Positions 57,313-64,000 of a stretch of 64,000 nucleotides of DNA are shown here, piece after piece. The DNA is from Gammaproteobacteria bacterium. GTDB lineage: Bacteria > Pseudomonadota > Gammaproteobacteria > Enterobacterales > Alteromonadaceae. The position numbers and the translations under genes were made by a program. Under the pieces are notes generated by a model. It ran no database searches, was not told the DNA's origin, and saw only the letters and a list, made by a program, of their open reading frames with translations. How positions within the stretch are numbered: the first letter of the stretch is position 1; each line of letters begins with the position of its first letter. The stretch lies in NCBI GenBank assembly GCA_018825965.1, contig JAHKAA010000007.1, forward strand, positions 118,645 to 182,644. Reading direction: 5' to 3'.

Positions 57313-57618
57313 TTAACGCAGCAAACTCAGAAAAAATGCACCACAAAGTACTCCGGCCAGAAAAGTCACTACCAGTAACCAAAGTGGCACAGGCTTTTTT
57401 CTGGTATCAGTCACTGTAAGTTCTTCCTCTCCCAACAGCGACTCTCTGTTCACTTCAAAGGCTGCAGCCAAAGCTTTACTGGTTTCCAGCGATGCGATGC
57501 CATGCACTTCTACACGCTGAATAGTTCGTAAACTTACAGCGCAAATGTCGGCTAAGTGCTGCTGGGTCCAGCCTTTTTCTGTTCGTAGTTGACGAATAAA
57601 AACGAAGTTAAGCTGCAT
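57313..57618 (-). CDS. XRE-family HTH regulator with C-terminal transmembrane segment
   Basis: The 101-residue protein has an N-terminal XRE helix-turn-helix (about 5-60: LRTEKGWTQQHLADICAVS, LRTIQRVEVHG) and one hydrophobic C-terminal segment (about 78-97). It should therefore bind DNA while tethered to the inner membrane. AAGGATG lies just before the ATG at 57618. The frame extends 20 codons upstream, through the end of the neighbouring gene. It begins four bases after that gene's stop. The two genes form a small operon whose partner protein also ends in a membrane helix. Confidence 0.85.
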   Translation of the reverse strand: MQLNFVFIRQLRTEKGWTQQHLADICAVSLRTIQRVEVHGIASLETSKALAAAFEVNRESLLGEEELTVTDTRKKPVPLWLLVVTFLAGVLCGAFFLSLLR

Positions 57619-57622
57619 AGCA

Positions 57623-58030
57623 TCATCCTTTAAACAGTGAAGCCAGGCTATAACCCACAGCGGCACCAGCCATACCAAAAATAAAGATTGTTAATAAGAG
57701 CTTCCACCAGGATTGTTGGGCTCTGAGCTGCTTACCTTGCTGCATAATACGCTTCAGATCCCACTCATCACTGTCTTTCATTTCGCCATTGACCCAAAAT
57801 TCAATCACCACAGAGCTAAATAAAATGCCGCTAACACGGAGCCTGATTTCAATGTTCTGCCCTTTCACTTCAAAGGCATGCACTGACTTAAAACGCCAGC
57901 TTAGCTTTTTAGAGATCAGCTCATCATTGACAAAAACTTGCTCCATTCCCGTCAGAAAAGACGACTCAACACGTATACAATCTTCGCAAAAATCAAAAAA
58001 ACTTACCGCACGATCAGCTTGAATATTCAT
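57623..58030 (-). CDS. Small protein with C-terminal membrane helix, XRE partner
   Basis: I do not recognise this 135-residue protein. It has a beta-rich soluble part (about 1-100, with alternating hydrophobic residues such as VSFFDFCEDCIRVESSFL and IEIRLRVSGILFSSVVIEFWV) and a basic linker. One or two transmembrane segments follow near the C-terminus (LLLTIFIFGMAGAAVGYSL). The ATG at 58030 has GGAG eight bases upstream. It precedes the membrane-tethered XRE regulator by four bases, so the pair may form a membrane sensing unit. Confidence 0.7.
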   Translation of the reverse strand: MNIQADRAVSFFDFCEDCIRVESSFLTGMEQVFVNDELISKKLSWRFKSVHAFEVKGQNIEIRLRVSGILFSSVVIEFWVNGEMKDSDEWDLKRIMQQGKQLRAQQSWWKLLLTIFIFGMAGAAVGYSLASLFKG

Positions 58031-58394
58031 AGGAGTTCTCCGCTCATAAAGTTCAGGCTCAGTACAACACAAGAGCCCAACAGCTCAGACGACCTTGCTA
58101 TGACAGTCCTGCTTTTGTCAGCTGACACTAATATGACAGTTATTAAAAATCAATAAGTTAAAAAGGACCAATCAGGAGTATATTTGACTTGTATCAACAG
58201 ACTGAACTGTCGTTATGCCATGCTGTCAGTACGACCAACTTAGATGTCACGGTCTGGCACCAGCGCTTTAATATCCGGGCAGCAAACACAGAGAATTTAT
58301 AAATGTCGTGCTTTGTGAACTAAAACTGCAGCTCTCCGTATTCTAACCACTACTGTCAATAAACCAGAACAGTAATAAAAAGAAGGTGTGATAG
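58031..58394. other. Divergent intergenic region, no gene seen
   Basis: This 364-base AT-rich region lies between the XRE operon (minus) and the chemoreceptor gene (plus). A 72-codon frame on the plus strand is not supported by a ribosome-binding site or protein-like composition. Promoters for both directions must lie here, but I could not define them. No flagellar sigma-28 box was evident. Confidence 0.4.
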
Positions 58395-60023
58395 ATGAAC
58401 GTTATAAATCGTTTGTACTCAGGTTTCGCTGTGCTGCTATTGATTATGCTTGGGATCACACTTTTTGGTCTGTTTAAAATCAGCATAGCAGACCAGAATT
58501 TAACTCAATTGTCCGAGCAAACCGCTGTAGAACAACGTCAGGCCATTAACTTTCGTGGCAGTGTGCATGACAGAGCCATTTCAATTCGTGATGCAGTTTT
58601 AGTAAAGGATGTCAACGCATCCCTGGGCCACCAAAATGACATAGTCCGTTTAAATGAGTTTTACCAGCAATCAGCCGCTACCTTGGACAGCATGTATGCC
58701 AGGGTAAAACACAGCCCTGAGGAAGAAAACTTATTACGCCAAATCAAGGATATTGAAAGCTCAACTTTAGGCGTTACCAAAAACATACTGGATATGATGA
58801 ACAGCGAGCGCCAGCAAGAAGCCACAGACTACTTATTAACCACAGTGTCTCCTGCATACAGCGAATGGCTGAAACGTATTAATAAGTTGATCGACTTTCA
58901 GGAGGAGGCCATACAACATCAGGTTGCTTCAGCTCGTGAGCAAACCAACAGCTTTCAATGGATTATGCTTTTAGTGACGGCCATCGCCATAGTGATTGGC
59001 TGTGTCGTCGCTGTCAGTACAGTGAACAGGTTAAAAAGAATGGTGGGCGGTGAACCTGAATATGCCGCTTTTGTAATTAAGGAAATAGCATCTGGCGATC
59101 TGACAGTTCAAGTAAGGTTTCACAGCCCCGAGAGCATATTAAGTGCGGTGAAAGATTTAACCAGCCATATGTCAGGCATCACCAAAAACTCTATAGGTGC
59201 AGCCAACGAATTGCTTTCTGCCTCCAAAGATCTGTTGCTGACAGCGCAGTACAACGAGGATTTGATCAGCCAGCAAAAACTTGCCACTGAACAAGGCGCA
59301 ACTGCGATCAATCAAATGTCATCCACTGTGGCTGAAGTTGCCAACCATACCAGTGATGCGGCAGGACTGGCCCAAACGGCCATCAATGAATTCAAAGCAG
59401 GTCAGGCTGAAGTCAGTAAAACCCAGTCCAGTATCAATGCGCTGGCGGATAAGGTCAGTGAAGCATCAGAGGTGATCAATCATCTGTCAGAAGATAGTCG
59501 TCAGATAGGCTCTGTACTGGAAGTGATACAAGGCATAGCTGAGCAAACTAATTTATTGGCACTAAACGCAGCTATTGAAGCAGCACGGGCCGGCGAACAA
59601 GGCCGGGGTTTTGCCGTGGTTGCAGATGAAGTGCGTAATCTGGCAGGCCGGACTCAGCAGTCCACCCGTCAAATTCAGGCTGTGATTGAAAAAATGCAAA
59701 GCAGTTCTTTAAAAGCAGTGGCGGTAATGAATGAAGGTAAAGCTCAGGCGGAAACCAGCGTTGAACAGGCCCAATGTGCGGGCGATTCGCTGAATGCTAT
59801 TAATTTGTCGGTAACAAAAATAAGCGATATGAACACTCAGATTGCAACTGCGGCAGAAGAGCAATCTGTAGTGGCATCAGAAATAAACCGCAACTTTAGC
59901 CAAATTACTCATTCAGCTGTGCTGGCTGAGGAGCAGGCCAGTAAAATAACTGTTGCAAGTCAGCAGCTTGAGCAACTGGCAAAAACTTTAGAGCAAAACG
60001 TAAAACAGTTTAAAACGGCTTAA
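58395..60023 (+). CDS. Methyl-accepting chemotaxis protein with 4HB sensor
   Basis: The 542-residue chemoreceptor has a transmembrane helix (about 10-30), a four-helix-bundle ligand domain (about 32-188, with the family's '[15 protein letters not shown]' stretch), and a second transmembrane helix (about 190-212). A HAMP-like region and the cytoplasmic signalling hairpin follow. The hairpin tip is canonical ([29 protein letters not shown], about 380-408). There is no C-terminal NWETF-type CheR/CheB tether, as in many environmental receptors. It is a monocistronic gene with GAAGGTG before the ATG. The ligand is unknown. Confidence 0.95.
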   Translation: MNVINRLYSGFAVLLLIMLGITLFGLFKISIADQNLTQLSEQTAVEQRQAINFRGSVHDRAISIRDAVLVKDVNASLGHQNDIVRLNEFYQQSAATLDSMYARVKHSPEEENLLRQIKDIESSTLGVTKNILDMMNSERQQEATDYLLTTVSPAYSEWLKRINKLIDFQEEAIQHQVASAREQTNSFQWIMLLVTAIAIVIGCVVAVSTVNRLKRMVGGEPEYAAFVIKEIASGDLTVQVRFHSPESILSAVKDLTSHMSGITKNSIGAANELLSASKDLLLTAQYNEDLISQQKLATEQGATAINQMSSTVAEVANHTSDAAGLAQTAINEFKAGQAEVSKTQSSINALADKVSEASEVINHLSEDSRQIGSVLEVIQGIAEQTNLLALNAAIEAARAGEQGRGFAVVADEVRNLAGRTQQSTRQIQAVIEKMQSSSLKAVAVMNEGKAQAETSVEQAQCAGDSLNAINLSVTKISDMNTQIATAAEEQSVVASEINRNFSQITHSAVLAEEQASKITVASQQLEQLAKTLEQNVKQFKTA

Positions 60024-60075
60024 TTCCGCAGTATTTGCATGCTGGCACTGGTCAACAGGCAGCCTGCAATCCACT

Positions 60076-60105
60076 CAGAGGAGGCTTCCCTCCTCTGTTA
60101 GCTTT
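60076..60105. terminator. Terminator between the chemoreceptor and TetR genes
   Basis: CAGAGGAGG (60076-60084) and CCTCCTCTG (60089-60097) form a perfect 9-bp stem with a CTTC loop, then TTAGCTTTT. It lies in the 74-base gap between the two convergent genes. Confidence 0.75.
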
Positions 60106-60685
60106 TCACCAGGAAACCTGAAGCCAGCAAATTAAATGCCTCCAGCGTTTTGGGCAGCATGGTCTGAGGATCAGAACTTGACGCTATCCAAAGCGCTGCA
60201 TTTAACGCTGCACCATTTAACAACATAGCCGCAGCCTCAGGGTCTACCTGCTTTAAAGTGCCATCTTTAATCAGCTGTTCAATGGTGTTTCTGGTCGACT
60301 GCAGACATTTATTCTGGCTTGGCCATTGTGACGGGTCGCCCAATACAGAAGGGCCATCCAGCAATACAATGCGCTGTACTTCAGGGTCCAACGCCTTTTC
60401 TATATAGGCAGCGCCTTCAGCCAACAAACCTGACCAGGCATTTTCTGCTTTGGCGCCGACAGACTGTGCATATTCTGCCATTTCAGAATCTATCTGATCG
60501 ACAACAGCAGCAAGCAAACCACGTTTATCGCCAAAGTTATGATAAAGCGCGCCCCGGGTTAAACCTGCTTCAGCCGTTAATGTATCCATAGAAGCCGCAG
60601 CATAACCATGCTCAGCAAAGGCCCGCCGGGCGGCGGCAATCAGCTTATCGCGGTTTTCTGCCATCTTTATTAATCGGGTACTCAT
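60098..60685 (-). CDS. TetR/AcrR-family repressor
   Basis: The 195-residue regulator has an N-terminal HTH (about 10-60: 'MDTLTAEAGLTRGALYHNFGDKRGLL') and an all-helical C-terminal ligand domain. The TRGALYHNF recognition helix places it near efflux/small-molecule repressors. GGAG lies six bases before the ATG at 60685. Three palindromes with a CATACG...CGTATG core lie directly upstream, and the divergent RidA-family gene begins at 60873, so the protein probably represses both itself and that gene. The inducer is not known. Confidence 0.92.
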   Translation of the reverse strand: MSTRLIKMAENRDKLIAAARRAFAEHGYAAASMDTLTAEAGLTRGALYHNFGDKRGLLAAVVDQIDSEMAEYAQSVGAKAENAWSGLLAEGAAYIEKALDPEVQRIVLLDGPSVLGDPSQWPSQNKCLQSTRNTIEQLIKDGTLKQVDPEAAAMLLNGAALNAALWIASSSDPQTMLPKTLEAFNLLASGFLVKS

Positions 60686-60700
60686 TCAATACTCCTTTCA

Positions 60701-60765
60701 CATACGCTTCGTATTTCAATTGACATACGAGGCGTATGTCAGATATTCTACATACGCTTCGTATG
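60701..60765. promoter_or_regulatory. Three palindromic TetR operator sites
   Basis: CATACGCTTCGTATT (60701), GACATACGAGGCGTATGTC (60722-60740) and CATACGCTTCGTATG (60751-60765) share the arms CATACG/CGTATG. They are spaced 23 and 27 bases apart in the TetR/RidA divergent promoter. Three sites suggest cooperative repression. Confidence 0.85.
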
Positions 60766-60872
60766 TTAAACCAATTCAACATACAGAACCATGAAAATTA
60801 CCCGACTTGCCCTGTGCTGCTGCTATAAACAGCGGTGCAGTCAATCTGACCTTTTACAAAGAGAGCTATCAC

Positions 60873-61265
60873 ATGACAAAAAGACAAGCTGTTTTCCCCG
60901 CTAACAGACACGCACTTTATGAAGAGCATGGTTATTCAGCTGCTATTCGCTCAGGCGATCTGTTGTTTGTTTCCGGCCAGGTAGGCAGCCTTGCTGACGG
61001 CAGCCCTGAAACGGATTTTGAACTTCAGGTTGAGTTAGCTTTTGAGAATCTCAAAGCTACTCTGGCTGCTGCAGCTTGCACCTTTGACGATATTGTCGAT
61101 GTCACCACTTTTCATACCGACCCGGAACATCAATTCGGCACCATTATGAAAGTGAAACAAAAGATCTTTGGCACCCCACCTTACCCAAACTGGACTGCAG
61201 TGGGTGTGACCTGGTTAGCAGGCTTTGATTTTGAGATTAAGGTGATAGCCCGGATCCCGGGTTGA
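60873..61265 (+). CDS. RidA-family (YjgF/YER057c) protein
   Basis: The 130-residue protein matches the RidA/Rid superfamily: 'GYSAAIRSGDLLFVSGQVG' near residue 20 and a C-terminal 'KVIARIPG'. True RidA deaminates reactive enamines/imines and uses a conserved Arg near the C-terminus (here ARIPG is the matching region). This protein is a paralogue, as its core differs from the housekeeping RidA 'GQIP' signature. It lies divergent from the TetR gene across three shared operator palindromes, so it is the likely regulated target. The ATG at 60873 follows AGAGAG. The open frame continues 22 codons further upstream. Confidence 0.87.
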   Translation: MTKRQAVFPANRHALYEEHGYSAAIRSGDLLFVSGQVGSLADGSPETDFELQVELAFENLKATLAAAACTFDDIVDVTTFHTDPEHQFGTIMKVKQKIFGTPPYPNWTAVGVTWLAGFDFEIKVIARIPG

Positions 61266-61298
61266 CGACACGGCTTTGGTCAGAAAACTAAAGCACTT

Positions 61299-62141
61299 TT
61301 AAGCCCGGATTTGTGCATTAAACTGCGTTTCTGCTGCATCTCTAACCCCCTTACAACCAGGATAACGAGTACAGCCATAAAAGAAATTGCCGGTATTCGG
61401 GCCTTTTTTTGCTTTTCGCAGCAGCATATCGCTGCCACATAAAGGGCAGCGGATATCGGCTTTCAGCTCAGAGCCGGGTTCTTTATTGCGAATGGAATTC
61501 ACCAATAAGCGGCCATCTACCAGCACTATAGATTTACCTTCAGCAAAACGTTTTGCATCTGGGGTAAATTCTCCGCTGGTGACTACTATGGCGCCGGACG
61601 CTCCTTCGGCCATCATGACACCGTACAGCTCACGCACCACAGTGACAGGAACCTTGCTGGCTTTCCATAATTTGCACTGCACCAGATAGGTTTCAGCACC
61701 GTCTTTAACCCGTAAATCTACACCTCCATCTGCGCCAAAGCTGGTTTCGCTCACGCTATAACCCAATTCTCTGAAGTATTGACCGACCAGTAATTCAAAG
61801 TCATGCCAGGACAAGGTACTAAAAGGATCGGAAAATTCTGTGTTTCTTGCAGTAGCTAAAAGTTTGACTCTTTTGCGCCTTGCAATAAATGACGCAACAG
61901 CTCCAAACAGCAACACGACGGGAAGTATGATGCGGCCATACAGTGCAAACACATGCAGAGCCTGATACTTCACCCCCGACAATACCTGCTCTGCATTCGT
62001 TGCTACAGGAACAGGCTGGGCCGCAAGCGAATCGAGGTACCAGAACACAACAGCAGCCAGAGTAACCCCAACCCACCAGGGCAAAGCAGCGGCTATATTA
62101 AATAGGTCTTCCAGCAAGCTGGTTTTCTTTCGGCGGGCCAT
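61299..62141 (-). CDS. Membrane-anchored Mrr-like nuclease with topoisomerase-type zinc finger
   Basis: The protein is about 280 residues. Two transmembrane helices (about 18-38 and 64-84) are followed by an Mrr_cat-type PD-(D/E)xK domain (about 105-215). The GGVD motif supplies the Asp and QCKLWK supplies the QxK motif. A C-terminal zinc finger of the topoisomerase I type (CPLCGSDM...CTRYPGC, about 230-265) comes last. Mrr-type nucleases cut modified DNA, and membrane-tethered versions are common but not understood. The GTG at 62147 is an alternative start. The ATG at 62141 has GGAG upstream. It has no methyltransferase or other restriction gene beside it. Confidence 0.88.
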   Translation of the reverse strand: MARRKKTSLLEDLFNIAAALPWWVGVTLAAVVFWYLDSLAAQPVPVATNAEQVLSGVKYQALHVFALYGRIILPVVLLFGAVASFIARRKRVKLLATARNTEFSDPFSTLSWHDFELLVGQYFRELGYSVSETSFGADGGVDLRVKDGAETYLVQCKLWKASKVPVTVVRELYGVMMAEGASGAIVVTSGEFTPDAKRFAEGKSIVLVDGRLLVNSIRNKEPGSELKADIRCPLCGSDMLLRKAKKGPNTGNFFYGCTRYPGCKGVRDAAETQFNAQIRA

Positions 62142-62297
62142 CAGCACTCCATGCTTAGCAATTACAACTTCACTGTTCGGTCACTTCAACGTACGCGACT
62201 AAAAAATCAAAATACAGGAACAGACTAAAGCTCACGCCTTCGAAGCGCAAGCAGATATCTCAAAAACAGAATGGTGAACAACAAAACGCTGATGTTT

Positions 62298-63170
62298 TTA
62301 CTTTGATAACAACAGTGGGTACCAAAGTTCAGGTCGTTGCAGCGGGACATGATCCGGCAGCAGCGGGTTCTGCAGCTTAAAGATCCGGCGTTTATCAATC
62401 TGCAGTTGTTGCAGCAAACCGCCGTAGTACTGATGAAACAAGCTATCTAACTGGCCATCTTTCTGCGCTTGCTCCAGCCCACAGAGCAAGGTGTCGGCCA
62501 GGGCGGTGTTGTCTTTTGCCACATAAAAATAAACGGCAGTTGGGTAATACAACAGAATGTGTGGGTCTATTTCTAACTGCAGCTGAGCATACTGCTGCTG
62601 ATTTTGCTGTACTTCCAGCACAGATCGCGGGAAGTAATCTATCCGGCCCATCGCCAGCATTTGGTAGAGTCCATCAACATCACTACCTGTTTCCACATTA
62701 AAATTATTCGCACGCAAAATTTCAGTGTCACTCCAGGTCGTAAACTGGCCAACCCGTAACTTTGCCAAAGCAGACAGACTATACAGATGCTGCAGTTTGT
62801 TTTTTCCCTCTTTACTGACCAAAGCCACACGAAGCCCCATTAAACCGCGCATGATAGGAAAAGGCACAGCTCTATACTGTTTTATGCGTTCAAGGCTGGC
62901 ACTGCCAAACATCACGTCAATGCCCTGCCTGGCATTCATCAGGTCAAAGGCGCGTCCTTTTGGTAAATCAAGATTTGAGGCTTGTAACTGAAAGCTATGT
63001 TGGCAGGGATAACTTAACGCCAACTGCAGCAAGTCGACGTCATACGCTTGCCTTGGCTTACCTGGATAATACACCGTATTTATTGTTGCAGAATTTGGCT
63101 CTGTCGCAGCTGCGCTCAGTGCAATAAACAACATCAGCAACATGCTAACTTGTTTGCTACAGCGTGGCAT
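62298..63170 (-). CDS. Periplasmic solute-binding-protein-like (SBP_bac_3) protein
   Basis: The protein is about 290 residues and begins with a signal peptide (VSMLLMLFIALSAAA-T). A type-II periplasmic binding fold without ABC-transporter partners follows. The segments 'GQFTTWSDTEILRANNFNVE' and 'LAMGRIDYFPRSVLEVQ' fit the SBP_bac_3-like sensor group common in Alteromonadales. Such orphan proteins often feed a sensor or have lost their transporter. The frame extends 24 codons upstream with a second hydrophobic stretch. The ATG at 63170 gives a normal signal peptide, though a start at 63242 with an extra membrane segment is possible. Confidence 0.8.
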   Translation of the reverse strand: MPRCSKQVSMLLMLFIALSAAATEPNSATINTVYYPGKPRQAYDVDLLQLALSYPCQHSFQLQASNLDLPKGRAFDLMNARQGIDVMFGSASLERIKQYRAVPFPIMRGLMGLRVALVSKEGKNKLQHLYSLSALAKLRVGQFTTWSDTEILRANNFNVETGSDVDGLYQMLAMGRIDYFPRSVLEVQQNQQQYAQLQLEIDPHILLYYPTAVYFYVAKDNTALADTLLCGLEQAQKDGQLDSLFHQYYGGLLQQLQIDKRRIFKLQNPLLPDHVPLQRPELWYPLLLSK

Positions 63171-63547
63171 ATAGTGACGACGTTGGTGTTGGCAGAAAGA
63201 AATAACAGTGATCAGCATAAGGCCAGAGAACCAGAAAGACATGCAGCTAAGTATGCACCAATTTGGGCCTGTTCTCTATGCGGCCTGCAACCTGCCCGTA
63301 TTGTATCTCTAACCACATTATCAGCGAACTCATTAGTTGTAGAAGAGCTGGTTAAGTGATTCCTCTATAACCTGAACACTACCAGCACTGCGACATAAAA
63401 CGATAATGAACACAGAGTCAGGCTCAATTATTCCAATAAGTTACGTTTAGCCGTGAAATGAATTCACTGACAAATTAATTTTGCAAAGCAAAAGTTTGAT
63501 GCGCCGTTGTTACAACAGCTGAGTATAAGCTAAGACATTAAAACTAT
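63171..63547. other. Intergenic region, no gene seen
   Basis: These 377 bases separate the solute-binding-like gene from the tRNA fragment. Short open frames here have no ribosome-binding sites or recognisable products. If the tRNA fragment marks an island end, this is the original chromosomal sequence that followed the tRNA gene. Confidence 0.45.
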
Positions 63548-63603
63548 TGGTGCCAAGGGTCGGACTCGAACCGACACGGAGTTTCCCCCGGCGGATTTTG
63601 AAT
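63548..63603 (-). tRNA. tRNA-Leu 3' fragment (att-site remnant)
   Basis: Read on the minus strand, this sequence is the 3' part of a leucine tRNA. It begins at a TTCAAAA anticodon loop (anticodon CAA) and the start of the 3' anticodon stem. A long variable arm (CGGGGGAAACTCCG region), a T arm GTCGGTTCGAGTCCGAC, the acceptor strand CCTTGGC and an encoded ACCA end follow. The 5' half (D arm, 5' acceptor) is absent: the bases beyond 63603 do not pair with the anticodon stem. Such 3' fragments are the distal att copies left when an integrative element uses a tRNA gene. By the strand, the element and the intact tRNA lie to the right. Confidence 0.85.
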
Positions 63604-63665
63604 GAACTTCTGACACTATTTTTCTTTTACTCATCAGTGACTTATGACTGAATAAACAACTAGCC

Positions 63666-63824
63666 ATGGCGCAGTGCATGTTACAAAACCAAGCCTTTGA
63701 GGCGTTCAAAGACAAAAGAATCAAAGACTCTGAAACGGCTGAGCGCAAAATCGTCAGAAAACGCAAAGCCGTCCGGCCTCGGTACTACGACCCCAGCTGT
63801 CAGACTAGTTGTCACCTCAATTAA
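63666..63824 (+). pseudogene. Stump of a basic protein gene next to an IS end
   Basis: A 52-codon frame (ATG at 63666) encodes a highly charged sequence (AFEAFKDKRIKDSETAERK, then RKRKAVRPRYYDPS). It looks like the end or start of a real mobile-element protein and then runs out through TGTCAGACTAGTTG. That sequence may be the left end of the insertion sequence whose transposase starts at 63840. No function can be given, and it may be chance. Confidence 0.3.
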
Positions 63825-63839
63825 AACCTAGAGGTAACA

Positions 63840-64000
63840 ATGAAAGCAGCGTATTCTGAAGCGTTTATAGAACAAGCATTAGTTAAAGTTTTTTCCCGTG
63901 GACAGCGAACTATCCAAGAGGTAGCAACGGAACTTCACATTGGTTTTCACACGTTAAAACATTGGATGCGAAGAAGCTCTGTGCCTAAAAATAAAGTAAA
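63840..64000 (+). CDS. Transposase, N-terminal HTH part (cut by window end)
   Basis: The ATG at 63840 follows AGAGG at good spacing and opens a frame running off the window, with 53 codons visible. The sequence (YSEAFIEQALVKVFSRG, TIQEVATELHIGFHTLKHWMR) is a helix-turn-helix of the kind found at the N-terminus of IS3-like OrfA and related transposases. The IS family cannot be fixed from this part. It sits just outside the tRNA-Leu fragment, inside the presumed genomic island. Confidence 0.75.
   Translation, partial: MKAAYSEAFIEQALVKVFSRGQRTIQEVATELHIGFHTLKHWMRRSSVPKNKV

Noticed and set aside
63548..63640. A complete tRNA-Leu gene
   Set aside because: No D arm or 5' acceptor strand is found above 63603, and the bases there do not pair with the anticodon stem.
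1..64000. CRISPR array, integron attC array or prophage
   Set aside because: No regularly spaced short repeats, no integrase and no phage structural genes are visible in the window.

Overview
The window looks like chromosome of a mid-GC marine or aquatic gammaproteobacterium of the Alteromonadales/Rheinheimera type. This is inferred from protein style: TonB receptors, many GGDEF/EAL/PAS sensors, YghU-type GST and M9 collagenases. No rRNA or marker gene is present to fix the taxon. There is no CRISPR array, no complete prophage, and only one transposase fragment, at the right edge.

Layout. 1-5168: a partial membrane protein, an exported hydrolase, a GAF-GGDEF cyclase, and a small cassette of an NTF2-like protein, two YCII/DGPF proteins and an ECF42-type sigma factor. 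5282-8598: a two-gene unit in which a RecQ-like helicase fused to a phosphoribosyltransferase domain is translationally coupled to a divergent DprA/SLOG protein. This is a good candidate for an undescribed DNA-conflict or stress system. 8653-24524 (probably to 26143): a collagen and hydroxyproline utilisation locus. It holds two secreted M9 collagenases, a TonB receptor, a POT peptide transporter, an Xaa-Pro peptidase, 4-hydroxyproline epimerase, a D-amino-acid dehydrogenase, a DapA-like deaminase, alpha-ketoglutarate semialdehyde dehydrogenase and a GntR regulator. A repeated near-palindrome with core ATTGTATACAAT stands before the promoters of this locus and is probably the GntR operator.

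26144-29990 is an accessory patch. Two 418-bp direct repeats made of strong hairpins flank a CigR-like gene and a RelE/StbE-type toxin-antitoxin pair. An AT-rich DpnII/MboI-fold nuclease gene and a decayed LacI gene follow. 29996-50543 is rich in signalling genes: a sodium/sugar symporter, a CBS-PAS-GGDEF-EAL protein, an ABC1 kinase-like protein, a cold-shock protein, receiver proteins (one with a degenerate receiver), an LRR protein kinase, a giant Reg_prop hybrid kinase, an RNase J-like nuclease and a Crp/Fnr regulator. 51110-55213 pairs a TonB receptor with a TPR-sulfotransferase. 55218-63170 holds mixed housekeeping and regulatory genes: RluA, an XRE/membrane pair, an MCP, a TetR/RidA pair with three palindromic operators, a membrane-anchored Mrr-like protein and a periplasmic solute-binding-like protein.

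The right end carries a 3' fragment of a tRNA-Leu gene (minus strand, from the anticodon loop to CCA) followed by a gene stump and a transposase start. This is the expected distal junction of a genomic island integrated at tRNA-Leu and extending to the right of the window.
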